A DNA stretch of 64,000 nucleotides from JAIROC01 sp031553535 (GCA_031553535.1 JAVBLM010000015.1:62001-126000), one strand, 5' to 3'; positions 37,312-46,917 are shown, counted from the first letter of the stretch. The notes: generated from the letters alone by a model not told the origin. Made by a program: numbers and translations.

Positions 37312-39039
37312 TTATAGTAGTTTCATATCCTTAATAATTCCATCTAGTTTTTGGTCGAGTAGGGATGTGGTTTTATCTGTGTCTTTCCGATCGTTTAATG
37401 TTGTTTTCACGCTAAAGTAAAACTTTATCTTAGGTTCTGTTCCTGAAGGACGAACTGTTATCTTACTTTTATCTTCCAGAAAGAATTGTAATACATCAGA
37501 AGAAGGTAAATCTATTTTTTTTGTTGTGTTTTTCACTAGATCTTTTTCTTTTAGTAATTTATAGTCTTTAATCTCTGTGACTTTAATTCCATTAATGTAT
37601 TGTGGAGGATTGCTACGATAGTCTTCCATCATCTGTTTGATTTCCATAGCTCCGTTCTGACCCTTTTTGGTCAAAGATAATAACCGTTCTCTGTAACATC
37701 CGAATTCCAGATAAATGTCTGTTAAGATATCAAAAAGTGATTTTTGCTGCTGTTTTGCCCATGCTGTAATTTCAGCAATAATACAACAGGCGCTTACAGC
37801 ATCTTTATCCCTGACAAAATCTCCAATAAGATATCCATAACTTTCTTCACCGCCACAGATAAATTCTTCTTTATTCTCCAGTTCCTTGATCTTTTCTGCA
37901 ATGTATTTAAAACCGGTCAGGACATCGTAGCTTTTTACATTGTATTTGTGAGCAATCTCTACCAGCAATTCGGTAGTGACAATGGTCTTGACAATATATT
38001 GCTTTGAGTTTATCTTATTATGTTGTTGCCACATCTTACACATATAGTAAATGATAAGCGAAGCAGTCATATTTCCGTTTAAGAGTATAAATTCTCCTTT
38101 GTCATCTTTAACAGCAATGCCCACGCGGTCGGCATCAGGATCTGTTGCCATTACAAGATCGGCATTTGTTTCTTTGGCTTGCTTGAGTGCCATCGACAAT
38201 GCTTCTGTTTCTTCCGGATTAGGGGAGATTACCGTTGGGAAATTTCCATCAGAAATATCCTGTGCTTTTACGGTGTTGATATTTTTAAATCCGAAAGCAG
38301 ACAAAGCCTCTGGCACTATTTTGACTCCTGTTCCATGCAGTGGACTATATACAATGTTTAATTGATTGTACTTTTCAATAATATCAGGGTGTATTGATAG
38401 TGTTTTCAGCTTTGATATGTATACTTCATCAATCCCTTTCCCGATATATTCAATAAACTTGTCATTGCGGGTAAACTGTACTTCTTCGATGCCTTTTATT
38501 TTTCTTACTTCGGCAATTACGTTTTTATCGTGAGGGGGTACCAATTGTCCTCCGTCTGACCAGTAAACTTTATATCCGTTGTATTCCTTTGGATTATGCG
38601 AGGCTGTAATTACAATTCCACTGTCACAATTCAAGCGCCGGACAGCGAAAGATAGTTCCGGCGTAGGACGTATATCATCGAAAATATAGGTGTAGATACC
38701 GTTTGCTGAAAGAACCTCTGCTGTGATTTCTGAGAAATAACGACTGTTATTGCGGGAATCATAAGCAATGGCCACTTTGGGTGTTTTTCCTTTCACCTGT
38801 TCTTTGATATAATTTGCTAATCCCTGTGTTGCCATGGCAACCGTATATTTGTTCATCCGGTTGGTTCCAACGCCCATAACTCCGCGTAATCCCCCTGTTC
38901 CGAATTCCAAATCACGGTAAAATGCATCCTCCAGAACTTTTTCATCGGTTTGCATTAGGTTGCGTATATAGGTTTTACTTTCTTCGTCATACTGGCCATT
39001 GAGCCAGGTTTCGATATTCTTTTTTGTTATATCTTCCAT
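37312..39039 (-). CDS. Phosphohexomutase (phosphoglucomutase/phosphomannomutase)
   Basis: The protein has the catalytic phosphoserine loop TASHNPKEYNGYKVYW, the metal loop DPDADRVGIA, the sugar loop GGEESYGYL and the phosphate loop RPSGTEPKIKFYF, in order. It interconverts hexose 1- and 6-phosphates. I start it at 39039 (MEDITKKN), because a minus-strand TACATTTG box at 39065-39072 would place the transcript start downstream of the longer frame's ATG at 39075. It is about 575 residues long, as expected for the family. Confidence 0.92.
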   Translation of the reverse strand: MEDITKKNIETWLNGQYDEESKTYIRNLMQTDEKVLEDAFYRDLEFGTGGLRGVMGVGTNRMNKYTVAMATQGLANYIKEQVKGKTPKVAIAYDSRNNSRYFSEITAEVLSANGIYTYIFDDIRPTPELSFAVRRLNCDSGIVITASHNPKEYNGYKVYWSDGGQLVPPHDKNVIAEVRKIKGIEEVQFTRNDKFIEYIGKGIDEVYISKLKTLSIHPDIIEKYNQLNIVYSPLHGTGVKIVPEALSAFGFKNINTVKAQDISDGNFPTVISPNPEETEALSMALKQAKETNADLVMATDPDADRVGIAVKDDKGEFILLNGNMTASLIIYYMCKMWQQHNKINSKQYIVKTIVTTELLVEIAHKYNVKSYDVLTGFKYIAEKIKELENKEEFICGGEESYGYLIGDFVRDKDAVSACCIIAEITAWAKQQQKSLFDILTDIYLEFGCYRERLLSLTKKGQNGAMEIKQMMEDYRSNPPQYINGIKVTEIKDYKLLKEKDLVKNTTKKIDLPSSDVLQFFLEDKSKITVRPSGTEPKIKFYFSVKTTLNDRKDTDKTTSLLDQKLDGIIKDMKLL

Positions 39040-39064
39040 GATAATTTGTTTATGAACCATTTTG

Positions 39065-39072
39065 CAAATGTA
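39065..39072 (-). promoter_or_regulatory. Promoter box TACATTTG of the phosphohexomutase gene
   Basis: CAAATGTA on the plus strand reads TACATTTG on the minus strand, 26 bp before the chosen start codon. Confidence 0.55.
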
Positions 39073-39126
39073 CAAATTTTATACCACCAATTCTACACTT
39101 TGGATTTTCTATATGGTCTAAAATTG

Positions 39127-39134
39127 TAATTTTG
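39127..39134 (+). promoter_or_regulatory. Promoter box TAATTTTG of mnmE
   Basis: TAATTTTG matches TAnnTTTG, and a TTTG at 39099-39102 is a possible -33 element with a slightly long spacer of 24 bp. The start codon is 20 bp downstream. Confidence 0.6.
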
Positions 39135-39154
39135 TACAATTAATAGAAATAAGC

Positions 39155-40525
39155 ATGCGAGATACTATATGTGCCATATCAACGCCTGCGGGCATGGGTG
39201 CGATTGCTTTAATTCGGATTTCAGGAAGTAAAGCATGGGATTTGATAAAAGATTGCTTCAGCAGAGAAGATGATCATGAAATTATTCCAAGGACGAGTAG
39301 TTTCGGTGAATTCTATGATGGGGATGTTGTGTTGGATCAGGTATTGGTTACGTATTTCAAAGCGCCGTATTCTTTTACGGGAGAAGATATGGTTGAAATA
39401 TCCTGCCACGGGTCTTTGTATATACAAAAACGGATGTTGGAAATTCTCATTGGCAAGGGGTGCCGGTATGCGAAGGCAGGCGAGTTTACCATGAGAGCGT
39501 TTATCAACGGAAAAATGGATTTATCACAAGCGGAAGCTGTTGCTGATGTTATTGCATCCGATTCAAAAGCATCGCTTGGACTTGCCATGACCAATTTACG
39601 TGGAGGATTTTCCATGGCTATACAAAAACTACGGGAGCAATTACTTCATTTTGCTGCTTTGTTGGAGTTGGAACTGGATTTCTCAGAAGAAGACGTAGAA
39701 TTTGCCGATCGCCAATCGATGAGGAAGCTAATGAAAGATTTGCATGATGAAATAGAAATGCTTGTTAATTCATTTTCAATTGGGAATGCCGTTAAAAATG
39801 GTTTTCCTGTAGCAATTGTTGGATATCCCAATGCAGGGAAGTCCACTTTATTAAATGCTTTGTTGAATGAGGAACGGGCTATTGTTTCGGAAATTCCGGG
39901 TACAACAAGGGATACTATTGAAGATACGATTGTCATCGATGGACAAACATTCCGTTTTATTGATACCGCCGGAATCAGGGAATCGCAGGATGAAATCGAG
40001 CAGTTCGGAATAGAGCGGACATATCAGTCTATTGATAAAGCGATGATTGTTCTTTACGTAATAGATGCTTCACAAATAAAAGAGGCAAATAGAATTACGC
40101 AGGTGGACGATATCTTACAATTAATGGATTTCAGGGATAAAAAGATGCTTATTGTTGCCAATAAATCTGATTTGCTACAAAAGGGAGTATCTTTGCCCAA
40201 TAAATACAAGGGATATGATATTCTGTATTTATCGGCAAAAACGAAAGAGAATATAGATTCTCTTATCGATAAATTGAAAGAGATTATTGTCTCATCTATC
40301 CATACGGAACAGGTTTTGGTTTCCAATATACGACACTATGAGGCGTTGAAGTTGGCATTAAATGCATTGCAACAAGCAGAATCCGCATTTGAAGATTCCT
40401 TTCCCGGGGATTTGGTCGCAGCCGATGTAAGGCAAGTATTATATTTTTTATCAGAAGTAGTAGGGGAGATTTCGAATGAAGAAATACTGGGAACTATCTT
40501 CAGTAAGTTTTGTATCGGGAAATAA
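39155..40525 (+). CDS. mnmE: tRNA-modification GTPase MnmE
   Basis: The 456-residue protein has the N-terminal tetrahydrofolate-binding domain (STPAGMGAIALIRISG), the central G domain with GYPNAGKSTLLNALL, the G2 TTRDT, the G3 DTAG and the G4 NKSD, and the C-terminal FCIGK whose cysteine is characteristic. With MnmG it makes the cmnm5U modification at the tRNA wobble position. The length is typical and no key motif is missing. Divergent from the phosphohexomutase gene. Confidence 0.97.
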   Translation: MRDTICAISTPAGMGAIALIRISGSKAWDLIKDCFSREDDHEIIPRTSSFGEFYDGDVVLDQVLVTYFKAPYSFTGEDMVEISCHGSLYIQKRMLEILIGKGCRYAKAGEFTMRAFINGKMDLSQAEAVADVIASDSKASLGLAMTNLRGGFSMAIQKLREQLLHFAALLELELDFSEEDVEFADRQSMRKLMKDLHDEIEMLVNSFSIGNAVKNGFPVAIVGYPNAGKSTLLNALLNEERAIVSEIPGTTRDTIEDTIVIDGQTFRFIDTAGIRESQDEIEQFGIERTYQSIDKAMIVLYVIDASQIKEANRITQVDDILQLMDFRDKKMLIVANKSDLLQKGVSLPNKYKGYDILYLSAKTKENIDSLIDKLKEIIVSSIHTEQVLVSNIRHYEALKLALNALQQAESAFEDSFPGDLVAADVRQVLYFLSEVVGEISNEEILGTIFSKFCIGK

Positions 40526-40682
40526 CCGGAAAAAAAATTTGATAATCAATGTATCGAAAAATACTTTGTCGGAACTATTGAAAGTATACATTATTATCAC
40601 TGGAAACTTTCGGCTCTTGGTTACGTTTTTTATAAGAATAATACCTTGGTTGGCGGCAAAACAAGAATGTTAATTTGATGTA
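40526..40682 (+). other. In-frame ORF remnant after mnmE
   Basis: Directly after the mnmE stop and in the same frame, 46 or so sense codons follow before TGA. They read IEKYFVGTIESIHYYHWKL and continue with ALGYVFYKNN and LVGGKTRMLI, with no ATG at their start. The protein-like composition suggests a decayed gene fragment rather than translated sequence. No family is recognised. Confidence 0.3.
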
Positions 40683-40703
40683 TAATATAAAGTAACAGAA
40701 AAG

Positions 40704-41156
40704 ATGAATACCAACAAAATAATTCCCTGCCTTTGGTTTAACGCCGATGGCGGTACAATTTCAAAAGTTGTAGAATACTACGCAACTATTTTCGACAGCG
40801 ATTTTAAAGAAGGTACAATTATTCCTCTTGACCAAACGCCCAGTGGACATACCGAAATGTGTGAAGTACAAATCTTCGGGAAAAAGTATTTCCTGATGAG
40901 CACAGCGGAAGAACATCATCCTTTGAATGATGCCATATCGTTTATGATAAATTGTAAAGACCAGCGCGAGATTGACAACTATTGGAATTATTTTACCCGC
41001 GAAGGCGAAGAATCACAATGTGGTTGGTGTATTGATAAATATGGGCTTCGGTGGCAAGTTCTGCCTGAAAATCTGGAAGAACTAATGAGCAAACCCAATG
41101 CTTTTGAAATCATGATGAGACAGAAAAAGATTGTAATTGGAGAGTACCTGAAATAA
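40704..41156 (+). CDS. VOC-superfamily (PhnB/3-dmu-9-3-mt-like) protein
   Basis: The 150-residue sequence starts KIIPCLWFNADGGTISKVVEYYATIFDS, contains EVQIFGKKYFLMSTAEEH, and ends with WCIDKYGLRWQVLPENLEEL, the standard layout of the 3-demethylubiquinone-methyltransferase-like branch of the vicinal oxygen chelate fold. These proteins have no methyltransferase activity proven; many are of unknown function. It lies 9 bp before a DUF1801 gene, so the two are co-transcribed. Confidence 0.85.
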   Translation: MNTNKIIPCLWFNADGGTISKVVEYYATIFDSDFKEGTIIPLDQTPSGHTEMCEVQIFGKKYFLMSTAEEHHPLNDAISFMINCKDQREIDNYWNYFTREGEESQCGWCIDKYGLRWQVLPENLEELMSKPNAFEIMMRQKKIVIGEYLK

Positions 41157-41165
41157 ACAAGAGTA

Positions 41166-41534
41166 ATGAGTAGTATGAATTCGAAAGTTGATGAATATAT
41201 CAGCAAAGCTTCGAAATGGCAGGAAGAAATGAAAGTGTTACGGCAAATCCTTCTTGACTGCGGGCTAACCGAAGAACTGAAATGGGGAAAACCCTGTTAT
41301 ATGTGGCAAGGGAAAAATATTGTCCTGATACAAGCATTCAAGGCATATTTTGGGCTGTTGTTTTTCAAAGGCTATTTGTTAAAAGACGCCGATGGTATTT
41401 TGGTCAAAATGGGGGAAAATACACAAGTGGGAAGACAGATGAGATTTACTAATACCGTGGAGATTGTCAAATTGGAGTCTACTCTAAAAAGTTATATCCA
41501 AGAGGCTATTGACATCGAAAATAATACTAAATAA
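41166..41534 (+). CDS. DUF1801/YdhG-like protein
   Basis: The 122-residue sequence VLRQILLDCGLTEELKWGKPCYMWQGKNIVLIQAFKAYFGLLFFKG is the core of the DUF1801 (YdhG, frataxin-like fold) family. Its usual C-terminal YdeI/OmpD-associated extension is absent here, but such a domain is encoded nearby at 42374-42856. It forms an operon with the VOC protein. Function is unknown. Confidence 0.8.
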   Translation: MSSMNSKVDEYISKASKWQEEMKVLRQILLDCGLTEELKWGKPCYMWQGKNIVLIQAFKAYFGLLFFKGYLLKDADGILVKMGENTQVGRQMRFTNTVEIVKLESTLKSYIQEAIDIENNTK

Positions 41535-41568
41535 AGAAATAGGACGAATACCGGAATTTATAATCTTC

Positions 41569-42312
41569 CTACCCGAAATTTATCCTCGCTTTTCGTGCCT
41601 GTGAGTGTTGTAGCTGTCGTTTAATAGTGTATAACTCTCCGTCTTTTATAAACTTTGCCCCTGTTTGTTTAAACCAAAACGAAACCTTGTTTTCTATACA
41701 TATATCGTGAAGTTCCATCACCCAATCGAAATTGCAGGGACGAACATTGTAACCCGATTCGCCGCCAACGACGACCTGTTCCACCCACGAACCGATATCG
41801 TATGAGTGCAAGTCAATCCGCTCCAACAAAGGTTCACAAATAAGGATCTTGTGTTTTATTGGGGCAACTTTGTATATTGGCAAGCGGTAATCCGCACGGT
41901 CTTGGTTTTCGATCGTGCAGCAAATAGTTACATTATCGTAGCCGTCACCCCAATCATCGGGTAACGATTCATACAAACGGTCAATACGCTTGGTAATCAT
42001 CATAAAATTCAAATCGTTGCGAAGGTTCATCATTTCCCATGCCTCAATACGCCACTCGTCGGCATCTTCCACAAAGAAATCAGAAGTAAAATAGGTGTAA
42101 ACCAATGTTCCAGAGGGTATTTTGTATTCGCCGTTTCGTTTCTTTTGAACAGGTAAATCGAAGTTTTTCGTTTTTGCTATAACCGTACTGTCAATATTGC
42201 GCTTGGTGTCGCCACGGTACACGTAGCAATGCCGGCAACCGTCGCTCAATTTATGGCAGCCGTGCCACAGGTTCCACATCTTAGACTTCGATTCAACAGC
42301 GTTTTTCGGCAT
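41569..42312 (-). CDS. DUF5131 family (phage Gp37/Gp68-like) protein
   Basis: I use the ATG at 42312 (MPKNAVESKSKMWNLWHGC) because homologues begin near the WNLWxGC motif; a frame extension to 42414 runs into the neighbouring gene. Cysteines in WHGCHKLSDGCRHCY form a CxxC-type cluster similar to a radical-SAM site. FMMITKRIDRL, VTICCTIENQDRADYR and GGESGYNVRPCNFDWV are family features. The family probably comprises radical-SAM-like enzymes, but its reaction is unknown. Confidence 0.8.
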   Translation of the reverse strand: MPKNAVESKSKMWNLWHGCHKLSDGCRHCYVYRGDTKRNIDSTVIAKTKNFDLPVQKKRNGEYKIPSGTLVYTYFTSDFFVEDADEWRIEAWEMMNLRNDLNFMMITKRIDRLYESLPDDWGDGYDNVTICCTIENQDRADYRLPIYKVAPIKHKILICEPLLERIDLHSYDIGSWVEQVVVGGESGYNVRPCNFDWVMELHDICIENKVSFWFKQTGAKFIKDGELYTIKRQLQHSQARKARINFG

Positions 42313-42373
42313 TATATTTCCTTCAATTAATGAATATAGGATTGCCTGATATTCAGAGTGGATTTTTGTCTTA

Positions 42374-42856
42374 TTACCGGTCTGTAAATTTTTGGTGTTT
42401 GGAAAGCCTGACAATTGTTTTTGCTATCCTGTCTACTTTCGTTTGGTCTGTCTTTGCAGAAAATATCCACTTGACGTAATTGTGTTGTTCGCTTTCGTTA
42501 AGCGAATTAAAAAACTGTAAGGCTTCGGTGTCGTCTTGTAGGCACGACAATAGTTCTTCGGGAACTTCCAATGGTTCATTAATGGAATATAAAATGATAT
42601 GGACATAATCACCTGCCTGTTTCTTTATCCTTTTCCTGATTTCAGATTTTACAGATAGAAATAACGTTCCCTTCCCTGATGGCATTAAGTGATAGTTGTT
42701 GATTTCAAAGCCATCGATGCTTCCTTTTACTCTTACCCAACTGAACGGAGCGTTTTTGTCAGGTAGAATTTCAGGGATAATCGTATATGTCCAACCTCCT
42801 TTGCCCGGGAATTTTTCAAGTAAGTATTCTTTATCTACCAATGGTTTATCATTCAT
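42374..42856 (-). CDS. DUF1905 plus YdeI/OmpD-associated domain protein
   Basis: The N-terminal part (EKFPGKGGWTYTIIPEIL, WVRVKGSIDGFEINNYHLMPSGKGTLFLSVKSEIRKRIKKQAGDYVHIIL) fits DUF1905, a small beta-barrel. The C-terminal part (LLSCLQDDTEALQFFNSLNESEQHNYVKWIFSAKT) is the bacteriocin-protection YdeI/OmpD-associated helical domain. The two-domain layout is common in Bacteroidetes. Function is unknown. Confidence 0.8.
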   Translation of the reverse strand: MNDKPLVDKEYLLEKFPGKGGWTYTIIPEILPDKNAPFSWVRVKGSIDGFEINNYHLMPSGKGTLFLSVKSEIRKRIKKQAGDYVHIILYSINEPLEVPEELLSCLQDDTEALQFFNSLNESEQHNYVKWIFSAKTDQTKVDRIAKTIVRLSKHQKFTDR

Positions 42857-42875
42857 TTTTACTTCTCATTATAAT

Positions 42876-43559
42876 TTATTTCTTCTTAATTTCACAAAAA
42901 ACACTGGAATTGTCCACTTCATAAATATGCATATCAACATTGAATGCGGAGGCCAGTTGTAAAAAATCATTCCCGGAATAAGTGATTGCTTTAAATCCGT
43001 TTTTACATACAATAACACCGTCTTTCGTTTCTTCATAATCTATTTCCCCTAACAATTTTTCATCTACTTGAAGTTGAAACCAATCTAACCTGTCTTGCCA
43101 AATTTGGTTCGAATAACTGGAAAATAAAAGCACTCCTCCTTTTTTTGTAACCCTTAATGCTTCCGTCAATAACAGATGAGGATCTTCTTTAAAAGCAGAA
43201 ATGCCGTTTTGGATGCAAATGGTAACATCAAACATATCAGCAGGAAAATTCAATGCTACAGCATTCATCTTATAGAATTCAAGGTGATCAACCTGTTGAT
43301 ATAACCTGTTGGCTAATTCAATATTGTCTTCTGAAAGATCAATGCCAATTATTTTTTTAGCGTTCTTGGCTAGTTTAATAGCCGCTCTCCCGTATCCACA
43401 ACCCAAGTCCAGTATAATATCATTGATAGAAAGTTTGCTTAAAATGAAATCTACTTCAGCCGTTAGCAGTTGCTGTATTCTTGGGGGAGCTATTTCATAG
43501 CATTTTTGTAATTTGCTTGCATTCAGTTTTTTTGAATAATAGTTTGTGTTATTTTTCAT
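42876..43559 (-). CDS. Class I SAM-dependent methyltransferase
   Basis: The 227-residue protein has motif I LDLGCGYGRAAIKLA, the acidic motif II IGIDLSEDNIELA, and the post-motif FDVTICIQNGISAF. The substrate cannot be told. It lies 20 bp upstream of the DUF1905 gene in the same orientation, so these leftward genes may form an operon. Confidence 0.85.
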   Translation of the reverse strand: MKNNTNYYSKKLNASKLQKCYEIAPPRIQQLLTAEVDFILSKLSINDIILDLGCGYGRAAIKLAKNAKKIIGIDLSEDNIELANRLYQQVDHLEFYKMNAVALNFPADMFDVTICIQNGISAFKEDPHLLLTEALRVTKKGGVLLFSSYSNQIWQDRLDWFQLQVDEKLLGEIDYEETKDGVIVCKNGFKAITYSGNDFLQLASAFNVDMHIYEVDNSSVFCEIKKK

Positions 43560-43623
43560 TGTATACTTCGTACATATTTCACCTTAATTGCAAATTTTCG
43601 CCGTAAAGACGGCAATAGCCAAT

Positions 43624-43818
43624 GAAGTTGTCAAAAGTTGAAGCAAAGATCGTTCTTTTGTTAGGGATTATCTCAACTACAGTTTCGATGCTTTCACATG
43701 CTTCACGTCCGGGTGCCGCGTCGTTCGTGCCTCACTCCTAGCAATAACGCTCTTAACCAGCATATTGCCGTCATTGCGAGGCACGAAGCAATCTCCGATA
43801 TCAACTTTTGACAACTTC
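43624..43818. repeat. Dispersed inverted-repeat element, copy with full ends
   Basis: GAAGTTGTCAAAAGTT at 43624-43639 and its exact reverse complement at 43803-43818 enclose about 160 bp with modules such as CATTGCGAGGCACGAAGCAA and TAGCAATAACGCTCTTAACC. No transposase is present. The same modules recur at 44190-44420 and 55380-55800. Confidence 0.8.
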
Positions 43819-44172
43819 AATATATATATTATTCATATTCCTGGCCTCATAAAGTTATTTCTTACAGAAACACATGATATCAAATCAACGCCGGGACAAT
43901 CAAAAAAATTGTTGTAAATATTTGTTTATTATATCTGGCAAAAGGATTATTAATAACAATACAGAGGAATAGTATGGAAAAGAATGTTTTGGTGGGGTTC
44001 ATGGTTTAGATTCTCTGTTTTTTAATATTCTTATTTCCAGGTTTATTGATAAGGCAATAAACGATTATAATTATAACAGGTTTTATTTTACGTTTGTTTT
44101 TTAGTCATGTGTATGATATTAGTAAATAAACGAACGTAAAGCTAATTGAAAACAAATTAACCTTAACTATAA

Positions 44173-44455
44173 AATTGTCAAAAGTTGACATAAGAATCGC
44201 TCTCAACTAACATATTGCCGTCATGCTGAACTTGTTTCAGCATCCCCCATTTCTTTTGAGAGGGGAGGGATTAGCTCGACTAAAAGCCTCGCTGCTCTCA
44301 CCTGCTTCGCATTCGGGTGCGGATCAAGTTCGCAATGACGCTCTTAACCAATATATTGCTTTCATTACGAGTGAAGCACGAACGACGTGGCAACCGAGCT
44401 TGCAAGCTCAACGGATTTAATCTCTATTCATTTTATATCAACTTTTGACAAGTTC
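44173..44455. repeat. Dispersed inverted-repeat element, longer copy
   Basis: AATTGTCAAAAGTTGA at the left and TCAACTTTTGACAAGTTC at the right bound about 280 bp. Inside are GTCATGCTGAACTTG, TTCGCATTCGGGTGC, and CGAACGACGTGGCAA modules shared with the other copies. Confidence 0.75.
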
Positions 44456-44510
44456 TATGAAAAAATGTCGGATTTAAGGAAGTAATACCGAAAAAAATAA
44501 AGGCTATTAA

Positions 44511-44580
44511 AACAGGCTTGTTCTCGCTCAGGAACAAGCTTGTCTTCACTCCAAAACAGGCTTGTTCTTACATTAAACCA
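44511..44580. repeat. Inverted and direct repeats ACAGGCTTGTTC
   Basis: ACAGGCTTGTTC occurs twice directly (near 44513 and 44565) and once inverted as GAACAAGCTTGT, giving an imperfect 12-bp hairpin. It may act as a terminator-like or regulatory structure upstream of the alkylsulfatase-like gene, about 230 bp away. Confidence 0.5.
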
Positions 44581-44810
44581 AGCGTGATTTGTGCCAAAAG
44601 TAGCCCTGTTGTTTAATTATTTTTGAAATGAGTGGTTTTATTCACTTAAAACAAGGATACATTATTATATCGTTTACTGTTCAGAACCTATCTTATAATC
44701 GTATTTCTATCAATTGAAGCAAAGGAATCTTTTTTGTGAACAAAATGTAATGAGAAGTGTTATCGTGATAGTTTTAGTTCACAAATTAATTAACAAAATA
44801 TTTTTATAAA

Positions 44811-46796
44811 ATGAAAAGAATACTTTTTCTGATTACGATCGCAGTACTTTTCACCGGTTGTAATTCAAAGCAGGATCAATCCGCCCAGTCTGATAAATTT
44901 GGTGCAAAGGAGGCAACATCCGCTACCCAAAAAGCCAATCAGGAAATTCTTTCTTATTTGGATTTCAATGATAAACAAGCTTTCGAAGATGCACAGCGTG
45001 GCTTTATTGCCACATTACCTAACTTGGATATTAAAGATGCAAAAGGCCGCTCGGTTTGGAATATGACCGATTATGCTTTTCTGGATAAAGAAGAAGCTCC
45101 TGCCACTGTAAATCCAAGTCTTTGGAGACAAGCACGTTTGAATATGTCCAACGGGCTTTTCAAGGTAACCGACAAAGTGTACCAGATCCGTGGTTTCGAC
45201 CTTTCTAACATGACGATTATCGAAGGGAAAACAGGATTGATTCTTATTGATCCGTTGGTATCACCCGAAACGGCTAAGGCCGGGTTGGATTTATATTATG
45301 AAAAACTAGGTAAAAAACCTGTCAAAGCAGTTATCTATACACATTCACATATCGACCATTATGGTGGAGTAGAGGGTGTTATCAATGATGCAGATGCTAA
45401 ATCAGGGAAAGTGAAAGTAATTGCACCTAAAGGTTTCTTCGAAGCCGCAATAAGCGAAAATGTATATGCCGGTACGGCTATGGGGCGCCGTGCTTTATTC
45501 CATACAGGGGCTATTTTACCCAAGAATGAAAAAGGACAAGTGGATGATGGTTTGGGGAAAACCGCTTCAACAGGTGAATCGGGAATTATAGAACCGAATG
45601 TCATTATTACCGAAACAGGACAAAAATTGAATGTAGATGGTGTGGACATTGTATTCCTAATGGCTCCCGGAACCGAAGCCCCTTCCGAAATGTTATTCTA
45701 TTTCCCTCAATTCAAAGCGCTTTGTGCTGCTGAGGATTGTACGCATAACCTGCATAATTTGTATACTTTACGTGGTGCTGAAGTTCGCGATGCTAAAGTT
45801 TGGTGGCAAACGTTGAACAAAGTCATTAATATGTGGGGTGATGATGTGGAAGTAATGTTTGCTCAACACCATTGGCCGACATGGACGAATCAACGCGTTG
45901 TAGACATGTTGGCATCTCAACGTGATATGTATAAGTATTTGCATGACCATACATTGAATCTTATCAATAAGGGTTATACGATGCTGGAAGTAGGTGAAAT
46001 GGTGAAATTACCTGAACGCCTGGATAAAAAATTCTACAACCGTGGTTATTACGGAACTGTAAATCACGATGCCAAGGCTGTTTACCAAAAATACATTGGT
46101 TTCTATAGTGGAAATCCTGCCGATTTGTATCAATTGGTTCCCGAAGATGCTGCCAAGAAATTTGTTGAATATATGGGTGGAGCTGATGCTGTAATTGCCA
46201 AAGCGAAGAAAGATTACGAAAAAGGTGAATACCGTTGGGTAGCTCAGATAATGAACCAGGTGGTTTTTGCTGATTCTAACAATAAGAAAGCCAAAGAACT
46301 GGAAGCCGATGCTTTGGAGCAATTGGGATATCAGACTGAAAGTGGTACCTGGCGGAATAATTTCTTGCAAGGAGCAAGTGAATTGCGTCATGGACTTGCA
46401 GATGTGCCGTTCGCTGGTGTAGCCAGTCCCGCAACAGTTAAGAATATGACGTTGGACATGATTTTCGATTATATGGGAATCCGTTTAAATGTAGATAAGG
46501 CCAAGGACAAGAAAATAGCGATCAACTTCGAAATACAGGATACCAAAGACAAATATGCTGTAGTATTGGAAAACAGTGTTCTGATCTATACGAAAGGAAA
46601 ACAGGTTAAAAATCCTGATGTTACTATTGTCTTAACCAACAAAGTTCCTTTTAATGAAGTAGTGGCCGGATATGCTAAATTTGACGATCAGGTAAAAGCA
46701 GGCAAGATTAAAGTTACAGGCGATCAAAACAAAGTCAACGATTTATTTGCGATGCAGGACAACTTTAAGTTTATGTTTAATGTTGTAACTCCATAA
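44811..46796 (+). CDS. Alkylsulfatase-like metallo-beta-lactamase-fold lipoprotein
   Basis: The 661-residue protein starts with a lipoprotein signal (ITIAVLFTGCNSKQ). It carries the metallo-beta-lactamase zinc motif HSHIDHYGG, and APGTEAPSEMLFYFPQ and AEDCTHNLHNLYTLRGAEVRD typical of the SdsA1/YjcS alkylsulfatase branch. An alkylsulfatase dimerisation domain and a C-terminal SCP2-like domain (MTLDMIFDYMGIRLN, KNPDVTIVLT) complete the family architecture. It likely hydrolyses alkyl sulfate esters at the cell surface or in the periplasm. A clear terminator follows. Confidence 0.92.
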   Translation: MKRILFLITIAVLFTGCNSKQDQSAQSDKFGAKEATSATQKANQEILSYLDFNDKQAFEDAQRGFIATLPNLDIKDAKGRSVWNMTDYAFLDKEEAPATVNPSLWRQARLNMSNGLFKVTDKVYQIRGFDLSNMTIIEGKTGLILIDPLVSPETAKAGLDLYYEKLGKKPVKAVIYTHSHIDHYGGVEGVINDADAKSGKVKVIAPKGFFEAAISENVYAGTAMGRRALFHTGAILPKNEKGQVDDGLGKTASTGESGIIEPNVIITETGQKLNVDGVDIVFLMAPGTEAPSEMLFYFPQFKALCAAEDCTHNLHNLYTLRGAEVRDAKVWWQTLNKVINMWGDDVEVMFAQHHWPTWTNQRVVDMLASQRDMYKYLHDHTLNLINKGYTMLEVGEMVKLPERLDKKFYNRGYYGTVNHDAKAVYQKYIGFYSGNPADLYQLVPEDAAKKFVEYMGGADAVIAKAKKDYEKGEYRWVAQIMNQVVFADSNNKKAKELEADALEQLGYQTESGTWRNNFLQGASELRHGLADVPFAGVASPATVKNMTLDMIFDYMGIRLNVDKAKDKKIAINFEIQDTKDKYAVVLENSVLIYTKGKQVKNPDVTIVLTNKVPFNEVVAGYAKFDDQVKAGKIKVTGDQNKVNDLFAMQDNFKFMFNVVTP

Positions 46797-46838
46797 TTAC
46801 GAACTAACTTACTAACCATAATAAAAAGTTCTAAAGCA

Positions 46839-46875
46839 AATAAAGGGCATCTGAGATTTTCGGATGCCCTTTATT
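46839..46875. terminator. Terminator after the alkylsulfatase-like gene
   Basis: AATAAAGGGCATC (46839-46851) pairs with GATGCCCTTTATT (46863-46875). It lies between convergent genes and can serve both. Confidence 0.85.
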
Positions 46876-46917
46876 AATGAGGGATGAATAATAAAACCGG
46901 ACCCATTTCGTTCCTCC

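Larger units (their letters stand above)
43560..44810. other. 1.25-kb non-coding region with dispersed repeats
   Basis: Two members of the GAAGTTGTCAAAAGTT-bounded repeat family (43624-43818 and 44173-44455) and an inverted repeat with ACAGGCTTGTTC units (about 44511-44580) occupy the region. A 65-codon frame at 44223-44420 falls inside a repeat and is not a gene. The remaining AT-rich stretches show nothing I can support. Confidence 0.7.

Noticed and set aside
44223..44420. 65-codon ORF in the repeat region
   Set aside because: It lies wholly inside a dispersed repeat copy and changes frame in the other copies.
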